Positions 1-6,824 of a stretch of DNA of 8,070 nt are shown in pieces. Origin of the DNA: a bacterium 42_11. Lineage in GTDB: Bacteria > Synergistota > GBS-1. The notes below the pieces were generated by a model. That model was not told the DNA's origin. It saw only the letters and a list, made by a program, of their open reading frames with translations, and did not search any database. The translations under genes were made by a program, and so were the position numbers. Positions within the stretch are counted from its first letter, which is position 1; every line of letters begins with the position of its first letter. The stretch spans positions 1-8,070 of the forward strand of contig LGFB01000053.1 of assembly GCA_001508835.1 (NCBI GenBank), given 5' to 3'.

Positions 1-1184
1 GGAGAAATTCTTTCTGGATTTAGAAACCTTTCAAACAAAAGCCCATACTGAAGAGGGTTAAGATTCGTTATCCCAAGAAGATAAGCAACAAGGCTACCTG
101 CAGCCGAACCTCTACCAGGACCAACAGGAATCCCAACGCTCTTTGCATAACGAATAAAATCGGAAACTATGAGAAAGTATCCAGAATATCCTGTTCTCTT
201 TATAACCTCAAGTTCATAGTTCATCCTATCAATTACTTCCGAAGGAGGATTCTCTCCAAACTTCTCTCTTAATCCTTCGTTGCAAAGATATACTAAATAG
301 CCATGAAGATCATATCCTTCTGGAACATCATAGTGAGGTAAATGAAGCTTTCCAAATTGGAGATTAACTTCGCACATTTCAGCTATCTTGAGAGTATTAT
401 CCAAGCTCTCAGGAAGATCCTTAAAATCCCTTTCCATCTCCTCGGCACTTTTAAAATAAAACTCATCGGTGGGAAACTTTAACCTGTTTTCATCGGTCAA
501 GCTGGAATTTGTTTGAACACATAAGAGAATATCATGCCAAAAGGCATCATCCCTATTTAAATAATGGACATCGTTTGTTGCAACAAGAGGAATGCCTGTT
601 CTCTTGCTTAAAGCAACTAATCCTTTATTTGCAATGTCTTGCTGAGGCATCCCGTTCTTCTGAACCTCTAAAAAAAAGCTATCTTTACCAAAAATATCCC
701 TGTATTCTAAAGCAACTCTTTCAGCCTCTTCATGCCTTCCTAAAAGAATTAGAGATGGAACCTCACCCGCAATGCAACCGCTTAAAGCTATCAAGCCTTC
801 ACTATATTCACTTAAAATTCTTTTATCTACCCGCGGTTTATAATAAAAGCCTTCCAAATGAGACAGGGTAACAAGTTTCATAAGATTTTTATACCCCTTT
901 TCGTTTTTAGCTAGTAGGGTCAAGTGGTAAAGAATTTGATTTTTATTGCCTTTCTTAGTATATTCCTCTGGAGTTATGTAAACTTCACAACCTATGATAG
1001 GTTTAACCCCTTCAGAAACGCAAGCTTCATAGAAGTCTATGACTCCATAAAGAACTCCATGGTCAGTTATCGCCACCGCTGGCATGTTCTCCTCCTTGGC
1101 CTTTTTAACGAGCTCCTTTACCCTACAGGAACCGTCAAGCAAACTATATTCACTGTGAACGTGAAGATGAACAAATCCTCTCAT
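1..1184 (-). CDS. dnaE: DNA polymerase III subunit alpha (DnaE type), N-terminal part, cut by window edge
   Basis: This is the catalytic subunit of the replicative DNA polymerase, which copies DNA in the polymerase III holoenzyme with the clamp and the DnaX clamp loader. About 394 codons are visible; the rest lies beyond position 1. Translating the minus strand from ATG 1184 gives the PHP domain opening [13 protein letters not shown] (residues 6-18), then AITDHG near residue 40, IIGCEVYI and [16 protein letters not shown]. Near the cut end is the conserved palm segment [17 protein letters not shown]. This is the DnaE type, not PolC, because the PHP domain is at the extreme N-terminus with no OB or exonuclease insertion. 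The PHP histidines are intact, so the domain may bind metal (inference). The start overlaps the stop of the upstream dehydratase gene as ATGA, and a GGGAG SD lies about 7 nt before the ATG, which implies translational coupling. Identity is very sure. Confidence 0.97.
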   Translation of the reverse strand, partial: MRGFVHLHVHSEYSLLDGSCRVKELVKKAKEENMPAVAITDHGVLYGVIDFYEACVSEGVKPIIGCEVYITPEEYTKKGNKNQILYHLTLLAKNEKGYKNLMKLVTLSHLEGFYYKPRVDKRILSEYSEGLIALSGCIAGEVPSLILLGRHEEAERVALEYRDIFGKDSFFLEVQKNGMPQQDIANKGLVALSKRTGIPLVATNDVHYLNRDDAFWHDILLCVQTNSSLTDENRLKFPTDEFYFKSAEEMERDFKDLPESLDNTLKIAEMCEVNLQFGKLHLPHYDVPEGYDLHGYLVYLCNEGLREKFGENPPSEVIDRMNYELEVIKRTGYSGYFLIVSDFIRYAKSVGIPVGPGRGSAAGSLVAYLLGITNLNPLQYGLLFERFLNPERIS

Positions 1185-2185
1185 GTCTCTTCTCCCAATC
1201 CCCTCCACCAATTATCAAGTATCTTCATTATTTCCTCTTTCGTTAGAAACCTCTCTTCCACAAAAACAGCAGGTTCACCCTGCTTATCCGAAAGTATATA
1301 AAAATCCCCCAATTCCCTCAATCGCAGGGCCTCCTCATCGGAAAAAAGCTTTTCATCAATTTTCTCTCCAAGCTGTGCTCCTATAACCTCTATCTTTATA
1401 TCTCTCGGTGAAAAACCAAACTTAGGCGCAAAAAACTCAATCATTGCCTCAGCCAAGTCACATATCCAAACCTTAGGCATCTTTAAAATAAACACCTCTT
1501 CCCCCTTTGTCAAAAAAGCTGCTTCAAGGACAAGATTCACCGCATCAGAAATGGTCATCATATAGCGCCTCATAGAAGGATGAGTCAGTGTCAGAGGCCC
1601 TCCTCTTCTAATTTGAGAAAGAAACTTAGGGATAACAGAACCACGAGAGCCTAAAACGTTGCCAAACCTAACTACAGAAAACACAGAGTCTCTTTTGCCT
1701 TTATAGCGATTAGCAGAAAGAGTTAGCTTCTCTGCTAAAAGCTTAGATGCACCAAGAGTGTTCGTCGGATTAACCGCCTTATCCGAGCTAATAGTTATAA
1801 AAACAGAGACCTCTTTCTCTATAGAGACCTCTATCAGATTTTGGGTTCCCACAACGTTCGTCTTTACACTCTCAAAAGGATTATACTCACAAAAAGTCAC
1901 ATGCTTTAAAGCCGCTGCGTGGAAAACTATATCTATATCTTCAAGAGCCCACCTAAGTCTTTCTTTATCTCTTATGTCTCCAAGTAAATATCTAACCCTC
2001 TTATCCTCGCCTATCCGTTCTTTCAATTCAAAAAGTTTATGCTCGTCTCTTGAAAGCACCCTTATAACCTGTGGATTAAACCTGAGAAGTTGAAAAACTA
2101 TCTCTCTTCCTATGGAACCCGTGCCCCCACTAACTAATATTCTTTTCCCTTCAAAAAAGCTTTCAAGATTCTTCATCTTCTTCAC
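1181..2185 (-). CDS. CapD/PseB-family nucleotide-sugar (UDP-GlcNAc-type) 4,6-dehydratase-like protein, soluble short form
   Basis: This is an extended short-chain dehydrogenase/reductase of the family that removes water from UDP-N-acetylglucosamine in surface-polysaccharide or glycan biosynthesis. Visible motifs (numbered from GTG 2185) are the NAD(P)-binding GGTGSIG at 20-26, HAAALKHV at 89-96, [10 protein letters not shown] at 133-142, K148, [16 protein letters not shown] from about 173, and [12 protein letters not shown] from about 206. It lacks the membrane-bound N-terminal half of WbpM/CapD-type enzymes and so resembles the soluble PseB/FlaA1 form. The residue four before the active-site Lys, Tyr in PseB and Met in WbpM-type enzymes, is Leu144 here. 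The exact substrate cannot be told. Start choice: in-frame TTG 2188, GTG 2185 and ATG 2176 are all possible. The GGGAG SD almost touches the TTG and sits 4 nt from the GTG, so GTG is preferred; ATG 2176 remains possible. It overlaps dnaX upstream and dnaE downstream. Family is sure, reaction less so. Confidence 0.88.
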   Translation of the reverse strand: MKKMKNLESFFEGKRILVSGGTGSIGREIVFQLLRFNPQVIRVLSRDEHKLFELKERIGEDKRVRYLLGDIRDKERLRWALEDIDIVFHAAALKHVTFCEYNPFESVKTNVVGTQNLIEVSIEKEVSVFITISSDKAVNPTNTLGASKLLAEKLTLSANRYKGKRDSVFSVVRFGNVLGSRGSVIPKFLSQIRRGGPLTLTHPSMRRYMMTISDAVNLVLEAAFLTKGEEVFILKMPKVWICDLAEAMIEFFAPKFGFSPRDIKIEVIGAQLGEKIDEKLFSDEEALRLRELGDFYILSDKQGEPAVFVEERFLTKEEIMKILDNWWRGLGEET

Positions 2186-3770
2186 CAATCTCCCTTTCTA
2201 TTTCGACTATGTCGCCACCGAACAGCTTCAAGATAGTTTGAAATGTCGGATGTTCGAGAATATCCTTCGAGGACTCCCCTTTCTCTTCCTCCGAATCCAC
2301 TTTTTGCTCTTCTCTATCCGGCACAGTAAGTGTAACCTCTATCTCCATATCTTTCCCAAATACCTCTTTCAAGACATCCTTCAAAATCGCCATATTTTCA
2401 GGTCTTCTTATCTGCTCATAGTGAAATCTGAGCTCAGAGGGATACTCTATCCGAAGCTTCCCATCCCTAATAGAGCGGTCAGCCTCTAACATAAATGTGT
2501 AAAGTGATATTTTTCTTTCCTTCAACTTACTCAAAAATTCTTCCAGCTTCTCTAAATCATTCTTTTGAGTTCCTACATCTTTAGCAGTAACCTCTGTTTT
2601 AAGAACCTCCCTTTTGACCTTTCCTTCATCACTCCTGGCTTCATCTGTGGGGAAATCCCTTTTCTCCAAGGACAAAAGCTCCGAAGACATCTTTTTTTTC
2701 AGTTCCCAGAAAAACATTTCAAGTTCCCTAAATGGGGAACTACCCATACGAATCCTGTCCCCTCTTCTCTCTACAATATTCAGGATACTCCACAAGACAT
2801 CTTCATCCCAATGTTTACTCTCCGTATGATAAAACTCCCTTTCGCTAGCAGAAAGACCAAAAATCTCATCTGCTCGAGAAGATAATTTGAAAACCCAAAT
2901 TCTCCTAAAGATTTCTCCTAAATCCTCGAAAAGATATGGAACCATAACCCCTCTCTCTTTTAAGGAATTAATCCACAAAAAGACTTCCTCCCATTTACCC
3001 TCCCTAAAGAGAGGGATCTTCTCCATAACCTCTGACCTTGAAAGTATTCCAAAATTCCTTTCAAGGGACTCTAAGGTTATTTCCCCACCAAAAGCCAAAA
3101 GCTGCTCCAAAAGTGAAATAGCATCCCTAAGAGAACCATCGGCACGTCTCGCTATCTCCCACAAAACATCCTGCAAAATCTCTATGTTTTCTTTCTCCAA
3201 TATTTCTTCAAGTCTTTTAACCATATATTTGGGATCTATGGGTCTGAAAGCTAAAAATAGGCAGCGAGACCTGATAGTCAAAGGTAATTTGTGGGGTTCC
3301 GTTGTAGCTAAGATAAATATAACTCGTGGTGGGGGCTCTTCCAAAGTCTTAAGAAGAGCATTAAAGGCCTCCAGCGTTAACATATGGACCTCATCCACTA
3401 TATATACTTTATATCTACCCTCCACAGGAGCTAAGTTTACCCTTTCCTTCAGGCCCCTAACCTCATCCACTCCCCTGTTAGAGGCTCCATCTATCTCAAG
3501 AACATCAAAAGAACTTCCATCTGTAATCTTTCTACAAGAAGAACATTCATTACACGGTTCTTCTGCCGGCCCTTTCTCGCAATTTAAGGCTTTAGCAAGT
3601 ATTCTTGCGACAGAAGTCTTACCAACACCTCTTGGTCCCGCAAAAAGATATGCATGAGAGATGCGGTTCATTTTTACAGCGTTTTGAAGAATCTTTACCA
3701 CTACCTCTTGTCCAACGACTTCAGCAAACTTCTGAGGTCTCCACTTCCTATAAAGAGAAAGGTAGCTCAT
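2163..3770 (-). CDS. dnaX: DNA polymerase III subunit tau/gamma (clamp-loader ATPase)
   Basis: This AAA+ motor of the clamp loader opens and places the sliding clamp on primed DNA; its tau form also ties the loader to the polymerase and helicase. The 535-residue protein shows Walker A GPRGVGKT (45-52), the zinc-module cysteines C64, C73, C76 and C79, Walker B IVDEVH (124-129), sensor 1 ATTEP (155-159), the arginine-finger motif SRC (168-170) and sensor 2 GSLRDAISLLEQ (212-223). The clamp-loader core seems to end near residue 360. A charged linker follows, then a tau-type tail (about 405-482) and an acidic end. It is shorter than E. coli tau (643 aa). ATG 3770 is well supported by AGGAGG 8 nt upstream. 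An A8-G run at codons KKK (358-360) could yield a short gamma form. It leads the dnaX-dehydratase-dnaE operon. Identity is very sure. Confidence 0.97.
   Translation of the reverse strand: MSYLSLYRKWRPQKFAEVVGQEVVVKILQNAVKMNRISHAYLFAGPRGVGKTSVARILAKALNCEKGPAEEPCNECSSCRKITDGSSFDVLEIDGASNRGVDEVRGLKERVNLAPVEGRYKVYIVDEVHMLTLEAFNALLKTLEEPPPRVIFILATTEPHKLPLTIRSRCLFLAFRPIDPKYMVKRLEEILEKENIEILQDVLWEIARRADGSLRDAISLLEQLLAFGGEITLESLERNFGILSRSEVMEKIPLFREGKWEEVFLWINSLKERGVMVPYLFEDLGEIFRRIWVFKLSSRADEIFGLSASEREFYHTESKHWDEDVLWSILNIVERRGDRIRMGSSPFRELEMFFWELKKKMSSELLSLEKRDFPTDEARSDEGKVKREVLKTEVTAKDVGTQKNDLEKLEEFLSKLKERKISLYTFMLEADRSIRDGKLRIEYPSELRFHYEQIRRPENMAILKDVLKEVFGKDMEIEVTLTVPDREEQKVDSEEEKGESSKDILEHPTFQTILKLFGGDIVEIEREIGEEDEES
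2692..2699 (-). other. Candidate slippery run (A8-G) in dnaX for gamma production
   Basis: On the coding strand eight A's followed by G span the codons AAA AAA AAG (Lys358-360). After a -1 shift, or insertion of one A in the transcript, the frame reads DVFGAFVLGEKGFPHR and stops at TGA (2643-2641), giving a protein of about 376 aa that ends just after the AAA+/collar core. E. coli (A AAA AAG) and Thermus thermophilus (A9, transcript slippage) make gamma from such runs. That this gene does so is inference. Confidence 0.55.
2701..2741 (-). repeat. Three-copy GGGAACT repeat with hairpin just upstream of the dnaX slippery run
   Basis: On the plus strand AGTTCCC (2722-2728) and GGGAACT (2735-2741) form a perfect 7-bp inverted repeat with a 6-nt loop. 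A second AGTTCCC (2701-2707) lies one base from the homopolymer run (2692-2699). In the mRNA the first arm could therefore pair with either of two downstream copies. The repeat is seen directly; a role in frameshifting is only inference. Confidence 0.4.
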
Positions 3771-3789
3771 CCTTTATCCCTCCTCATTC

Positions 3790-3819
3790 ATTATACTACA
3801 CATTGGATTTTTCCCCCAA
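3790..3819 (-). promoter_or_regulatory. Candidate sigma-70-type promoter for the dnaX operon
   Basis: On the minus strand a perfect -10 box TATAAT (3795-3790) lies 18 nt after a weak -35 TTGGGG (3819-3814). The predicted transcript start, near 3783, falls in the AGGAGG SD (3784-3779), so the leader would be very short. The -10 is good but the -35 is poor, so another start site is possible. Confidence 0.4.
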
Positions 3820-3831
3820 ATATGGTATCAT
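3803..3831 (+). promoter_or_regulatory. Candidate promoter for the repeat protein and lgt
   Basis: TTGGAT (3803-3808), 17 nt, then TATCAT (3826-3831) preceded by TGG, which makes an extended -10 (TGnTATCAT). The block ATATGGTATCATT closely matches ATATGGTATAATT in front of cysS, which supports both calls. Transcription would start near 3838, giving a leader of about 30 nt with a GGGAGGTG SD. Confidence 0.5.
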
Positions 3832-3868
3832 TATTCTATCCAACAGGGTATCTGTGGGAGGTGATACT

Positions 3869-4576
3869 ATGTTGAAAGGGAGTTGGAAAAATTTAGTTTT
3901 GGGGATATCAATAATTTTTCTCACGATCTTATTATCCTCCCCATCATTCGCGGAAGTCAACCTTTTCATAGATAAAAATACCGTTAGAGTTTACGACCCA
4001 GAGCTTAAAAATTGGTCTATTCTTAACGATTTTAAACCCACAGGATGGAGAACAGGCAATTATCTTGCACTTGTATGGAACAAGAATCACGCATACATAT
4101 ATGATGTAAGAATTCATCAGTGGCACCCTCTTCTTGATTGTAACCCAGTTAATGGTGTAGTTAGAAATACACTTGCAATTGTGTGGAACCCTAATAGGGC
4201 CTATGCATACGATGTGAATTTGAGACAATGGGTTCCAAAAGATACTATTGACACAATTACAGCAGCAAATGCCACCGATTCGTTTGCAACAATTGTGACA
4301 GTAGCTTCGGTATATCTATATGATGCTTTTTTAAAACAGTGGGTCGGTCTTGATGATATAGATCCTACTGGTTGGGCTATGAATGAAAACTTCTTGCTGG
4401 TTTGGAATTCTGAAAATGCCTATGTATATGATCTCTCTCTTCATCAATGGGCCGTTGCTGAAGGGATAAAGCCCCAAAGCGGAATGGTTGAACCCCAACA
4501 AGTAGTGGTTTATACTGTAGACAAGATCTTCTTCTATGATAGAAATACTCACAGATGGAGGGCGACCTACCGTTAA
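3869..4576 (+). CDS. Secreted six-repeat protein (36-residue YD-x5-W repeats), probable small beta-propeller
   Basis: I do not recognise this as a named family. The 235-residue product starts with a Sec-type signal peptide: MLKGSWK, a hydrophobic core (about 8-24), then SPSFA with likely cleavage after Ala28. There is no lipobox Cys. The mature part is nearly all repeats: Tyr-Asp pairs at 42, 78, 114, 151, 187 and 223, each followed exactly seven residues after the Tyr by Trp (49, 85, 121, 158, 194, 230), typically as AYxYDxxLxQW. The period is 36 residues (37 once). Many units also carry an LxxVWN strand before the YD. Six short beta-rich units suggest a six-bladed propeller or similar carbohydrate/protein-binding fold, as in tectonin-type repeats of similar length; this is inference from spacing only. 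ATG 3869 has GGGAGGTG placed 7 nt away and a promoter upstream; in-frame codons further upstream run antisense over dnaX and are rejected. Only one Cys (91) is present. It likely shares a transcript with lgt. Confidence 0.85.
   Translation: MLKGSWKNLVLGISIIFLTILLSSPSFAEVNLFIDKNTVRVYDPELKNWSILNDFKPTGWRTGNYLALVWNKNHAYIYDVRIHQWHPLLDCNPVNGVVRNTLAIVWNPNRAYAYDVNLRQWVPKDTIDTITAANATDSFATIVTVASVYLYDAFLKQWVGLDDIDPTGWAMNENFLLVWNSENAYVYDLSLHQWAVAEGIKPQSGMVEPQQVVVYTVDKIFFYDRNTHRWRATYR
3959..4573 (+). repeat. Six tandem 36-codon repeats within the secreted protein gene
   Basis: Six units, each with a YD-x5-W core, have Tyr codons spaced 108, 108, 111, 108 and 108 bases apart. The DNA copies have diverged while the protein motif is kept, so this is an old, selected protein repeat rather than a recent DNA duplication. 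Confidence 0.85.
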
Positions 4577-5429
4577 AGGTTTCAGGCTTTATATTCTTCC
4601 AATAGTCCTTTTTCTTGCTACACCTGTAATACTTCATAAGGAATTTAGTGGAGAAATTATATTAAAGCCCTATATATTCAAAGTGGGCAACTTTGACATA
4701 AGATGGTATGCTATTCTAATAGTTACAGGATTTGTATTAGGAGCTCGGTTAGTATACAACCGAGCTCCTAAATACGGTATAGCTACTAAGGATATAGACT
4801 TACTTTTGATTTCAGGTTATATAGCGGGACTGATAGGAGCACGATTATACTATGTTATTTTTAACTGGAACTATTATGCAAGGAACCCTTTTGAAATCAT
4901 CGCCTTTTGGCATGGCGGATTAGCTATCCACGGAGCATGGATAGGTGCACTTTTAACAGGCATTATCTTTGCAAGAATAAAGAAAATTCCCTTTCTAAAG
5001 CTGGCCGATTTATGCGTTGTAGCTTTCCCCTTGGCACAAAGTATTGGAAGATGGGGGAACTTTTTCAACTACGAAGCTTTCGGCACTCCAACTGACCTTC
5101 CGTGGAAGCTTTTTATTCCAAAAGGGGCAAGACCTATAGCTTATAGAGACTTCTCTTATTTCCATCCAACTTTCTTATACGAGTCAGCATGGGATCTCTT
5201 TGTGTTCATCTATCTCTACCAACTTGAGAAAAAGGAACCCCCTCAAGGTGTACTTTTCTTCCGATACCTTCTTCTTTACTCAATAGGAAGACTTTTTATA
5301 GAATCCCTTAGAACAGACAGCCTATACTTTGGAAATTTCCGAGTCGCCCAACTCATAAGCCTCTTCTTCATTGCCATAGCCATATATTTTGAGCTGAGTA
5401 TCAAGAAAAGACTTTATAGTGAGGGCTAA
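4536..5429 (+). CDS. lgt: Prolipoprotein diacylglyceryl transferase
   Basis: This inner-membrane enzyme moves a diacylglyceryl group from phosphatidylglycerol to the lipobox cysteine of prolipoproteins, the first step of lipoprotein maturation. Family motifs are clear: FKVGNFDIRWYAILI near the start, LIGARLYYVIF, WHGGLAIHGAWIGA (about residues 124-137), the signature SIGRWGNFFNYEAFG (about 169-183), HPTFLYES (about 210-217) and FIESLRTDSL near the end, with multiple membrane helices between. ATG 4536 is the only ATG/GTG/TTG in frame ahead of the conserved N-terminus. It lies 41 bp inside the preceding gene, lacks an SD, and adds about 40 residues including a hydrophobic stretch not usual for the family. 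A start at ATA 4659 (or ATT 4656), 5 nt after TGGAG, would give about 256 aa beginning at ILKPYIFKVG, a typical Lgt opening. The start is therefore unresolved. The 3' end overlaps uvrC in antisense. Identity is very sure. Confidence 0.96.
   Translation: MIEILTDGGRPTVKGFRLYILPIVLFLATPVILHKEFSGEIILKPYIFKVGNFDIRWYAILIVTGFVLGARLVYNRAPKYGIATKDIDLLLISGYIAGLIGARLYYVIFNWNYYARNPFEIIAFWHGGLAIHGAWIGALLTGIIFARIKKIPFLKLADLCVVAFPLAQSIGRWGNFFNYEAFGTPTDLPWKLFIPKGARPIAYRDFSYFHPTFLYESAWDLFVFIYLYQLEKKEPPQGVLFFRYLLLYSIGRLFIESLRTDSLYFGNFRVAQLISLFFIAIAIYFELSIKKRLYSEG
4734..4775. repeat. Strong inverted repeat (hairpin) inside lgt
   Basis: TTAGGAGCTCGGTT (4737-4750) and AACCGAGCTCCTAA (4758-4771) are perfect 14-bp complements around a 7-base loop (AGTATAC). 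Past one bulged A (4772), three more pairs (GTA 4734-4736 with TAC 4773-4775) extend the stem to 17 bp. It encodes GARLVYNRAPK in lgt. No T-run follows on either side, so it is not a standard terminator. The structure is certain; its role is unknown. Confidence 0.85.
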
Positions 5430-6824
5430 CTTCTCTCCTATTCCATCAACCTCTGAAATCTCCTTCACAGAAGCTCTTTTTATGCCATAAACTGACTTGA
5501 AAACCTTAAGAAGCTTCTTAACTCTTTCCTCTCCTACGCCAGGAATATCTTTAAGCACCGTTTTAAAAAGCTCTTTTTCCCGCAACTTCCTGTGATATCT
5601 AATAGCAAATCTATGGGCTTCGTTTCTAACCCTTTGAAGAAGATGAAGTGCTGGAGAATCCTCGGGAATCCTCACGGGAACGGAACTATTAGGCAAATAG
5701 ACGAGTTCCTCCCTTTTAGCAAGTCCGATAACGGGAACATCTAAACCGAGTTCGTCCAAGGTCTTTTTAGCAGAGTTAACCTGAGTTATTCCTCCATCAA
5801 CTAGTATAAGATCGGGAATCCCCTCTTCAAGGTGCTTGCCATACCTCCTCCTAATCACCTCAGCTATCATCCCAGGATCATCTATACCTTTAACTGTCTT
5901 TATCTTATACCTTCTATATTTTTTCTTATAGGGGACACCTCCTTGAAAACAAACCACAACGCCGACCGCTTCTTTGCCATAAAGGTTAGAAATATCTATG
6001 CCCTCTATAATCTCAGGAACACGTTCAAGCCCAAAAAGCTCTTGAAGCTTTAAAAGTGTCGTTTCCAAATAGTCTTGAGGATAATCTAAAGACATCCTCG
6101 GTTGTCTAAAAACCTTTTCCAAAGCCTTAATCTGATCCCTAACCTTGGCAGCCTCTTCAAATCTCAATTCAAGAGCTAAGGCCTCCATCTTCTTCACAAG
6201 CTCAGAAATAAGAGTCTTACTTTTTCCGGAAAGAAAAAGAGAAAGGTTTTCCACCATTTCTCTATACTCCTCCTCACCAATCCATCCCATACACGGAGCT
6301 TTACACTTACCCATATAATAGTTTATACATGGGCGGTCCCTCTTAAGGAGTCTCGAACATAGCCTTAGAGGATAAAACCTTTCTATAAATCTTAAAAGAC
6401 GCCTCATTCTTTTTACATTAGTGTATGGCCCAAAATAAAGGTTACCATCGTTTTCCTTAAATACACGTGTCACAACCAAGCGAGGAAACTTTTCAGATAT
6501 AGTCAAACAAAGATAGGGATACTTTATACCATACTTAAGCATTGTATTATATTTAGGTTTATATTTTCTTATAAGGTCCGCTTCAAGAATCAAAGCCTCG
6601 GCCTCACTCTCAGTAGTAATATAAGTAAAGGAAGCTATCTCGTCTATAAGCTTTTTGACTTTGGGTGAAAAATCAAAGGATCGCGTAAAGTAAGAACTAA
6701 CCCTCCTCTTAAGGCAACGGGATTTGCCAACATATATAACCTCTCCCCTTTTATTTAACATAAGGTATACCCCAGGAGTTTCAGGCAAAGATAGGGCTTT
6801 TTCTTTCAGCTTCTCCTTAATAAT
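5322..6824 (-). CDS. uvrC: UvrABC excinuclease subunit C, compact form
   Basis: This is the nuclease of nucleotide-excision repair, cutting on both sides of lesions marked by UvrA/UvrB. Numbered from TTG 6788, it has the GIY-YIG nuclease domain PGVYLM/IYVGKS (5-23; Tyr19, Arg29, Glu69), the Fe-S-type cysteines C144, C154, C162 and C166, the UVR helix that binds UvrB (about 195-225), the RNase H-like nuclease with Asp265 (GIDIS), Asp331 (VDGG) and His392 (NEAHRF), and two helix-hairpin-helix motifs (IPGVGE, VDGIGE). About 90 residues normally found between UVR and GIDIS are absent. Start choice: TTG 6788 lacks the usual leading helix. The in-frame upstream codons encode IIKEKLKEKALSLPETPGVY, and ATT 6824 sits 8 nt after AGGAGG, the same geometry as dnaX, giving 500 aa. 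I prefer the ATT; TTG 6788 (488 aa) is the fallback. The gene overlaps the phosphatase gene by 19 bp and lgt by 108 bp. Identity is very sure. Confidence 0.95.
   Translation of the reverse strand: MIKEKLKEKALSLPETPGVYLMLNKRGEVIYVGKSRCLKRRVSSYFTRSFDFSPKVKKLIDEIASFTYITTESEAEALILEADLIRKYKPKYNTMLKYGIKYPYLCLTISEKFPRLVVTRVFKENDGNLYFGPYTNVKRMRRLLRFIERFYPLRLCSRLLKRDRPCINYYMGKCKAPCMGWIGEEEYREMVENLSLFLSGKSKTLISELVKKMEALALELRFEEAAKVRDQIKALEKVFRQPRMSLDYPQDYLETTLLKLQELFGLERVPEIIEGIDISNLYGKEAVGVVVCFQGGVPYKKKYRRYKIKTVKGIDDPGMIAEVIRRRYGKHLEEGIPDLILVDGGITQVNSAKKTLDELGLDVPVIGLAKREELVYLPNSSVPVRIPEDSPALHLLQRVRNEAHRFAIRYHRKLREKELFKTVLKDIPGVGEERVKKLLKVFKSVYGIKRASVKEISEVDGIGEKLALTIKSFLDTQLKIYGYGNEEEAYELGDSEISKV

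Noticed and set aside
509..1301. Plus-strand open frames opposite dnaE and the dehydratase
   Set aside because: The minus strand encodes clear PHP and polymerase motifs there; the plus-strand products look like nothing and lack ribosome sites.
2887..3657. Long open frame (256 codons) on the plus strand opposite dnaX
   Set aside because: It lies fully antisense to the well-supported AAA+ domain of dnaX, has low-complexity Ser/Lys-rich content, no SD and no family motif; it is a shadow frame.
3605..3868. 88-codon N-terminal extension of the repeat protein
   Set aside because: It runs antisense to the start of dnaX and through both predicted promoters; ATG 3869 has a strong SD and begins a textbook signal peptide.
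4734..4775. Rho-independent terminator or attenuator in lgt
   Set aside because: The stem is strong but no T-run follows on either strand, and it is inside an intact conserved gene.
5400..5440. Bidirectional terminator between lgt and uvrC
   Set aside because: The genes overlap and I could not find a hairpin with flanking T/A runs.
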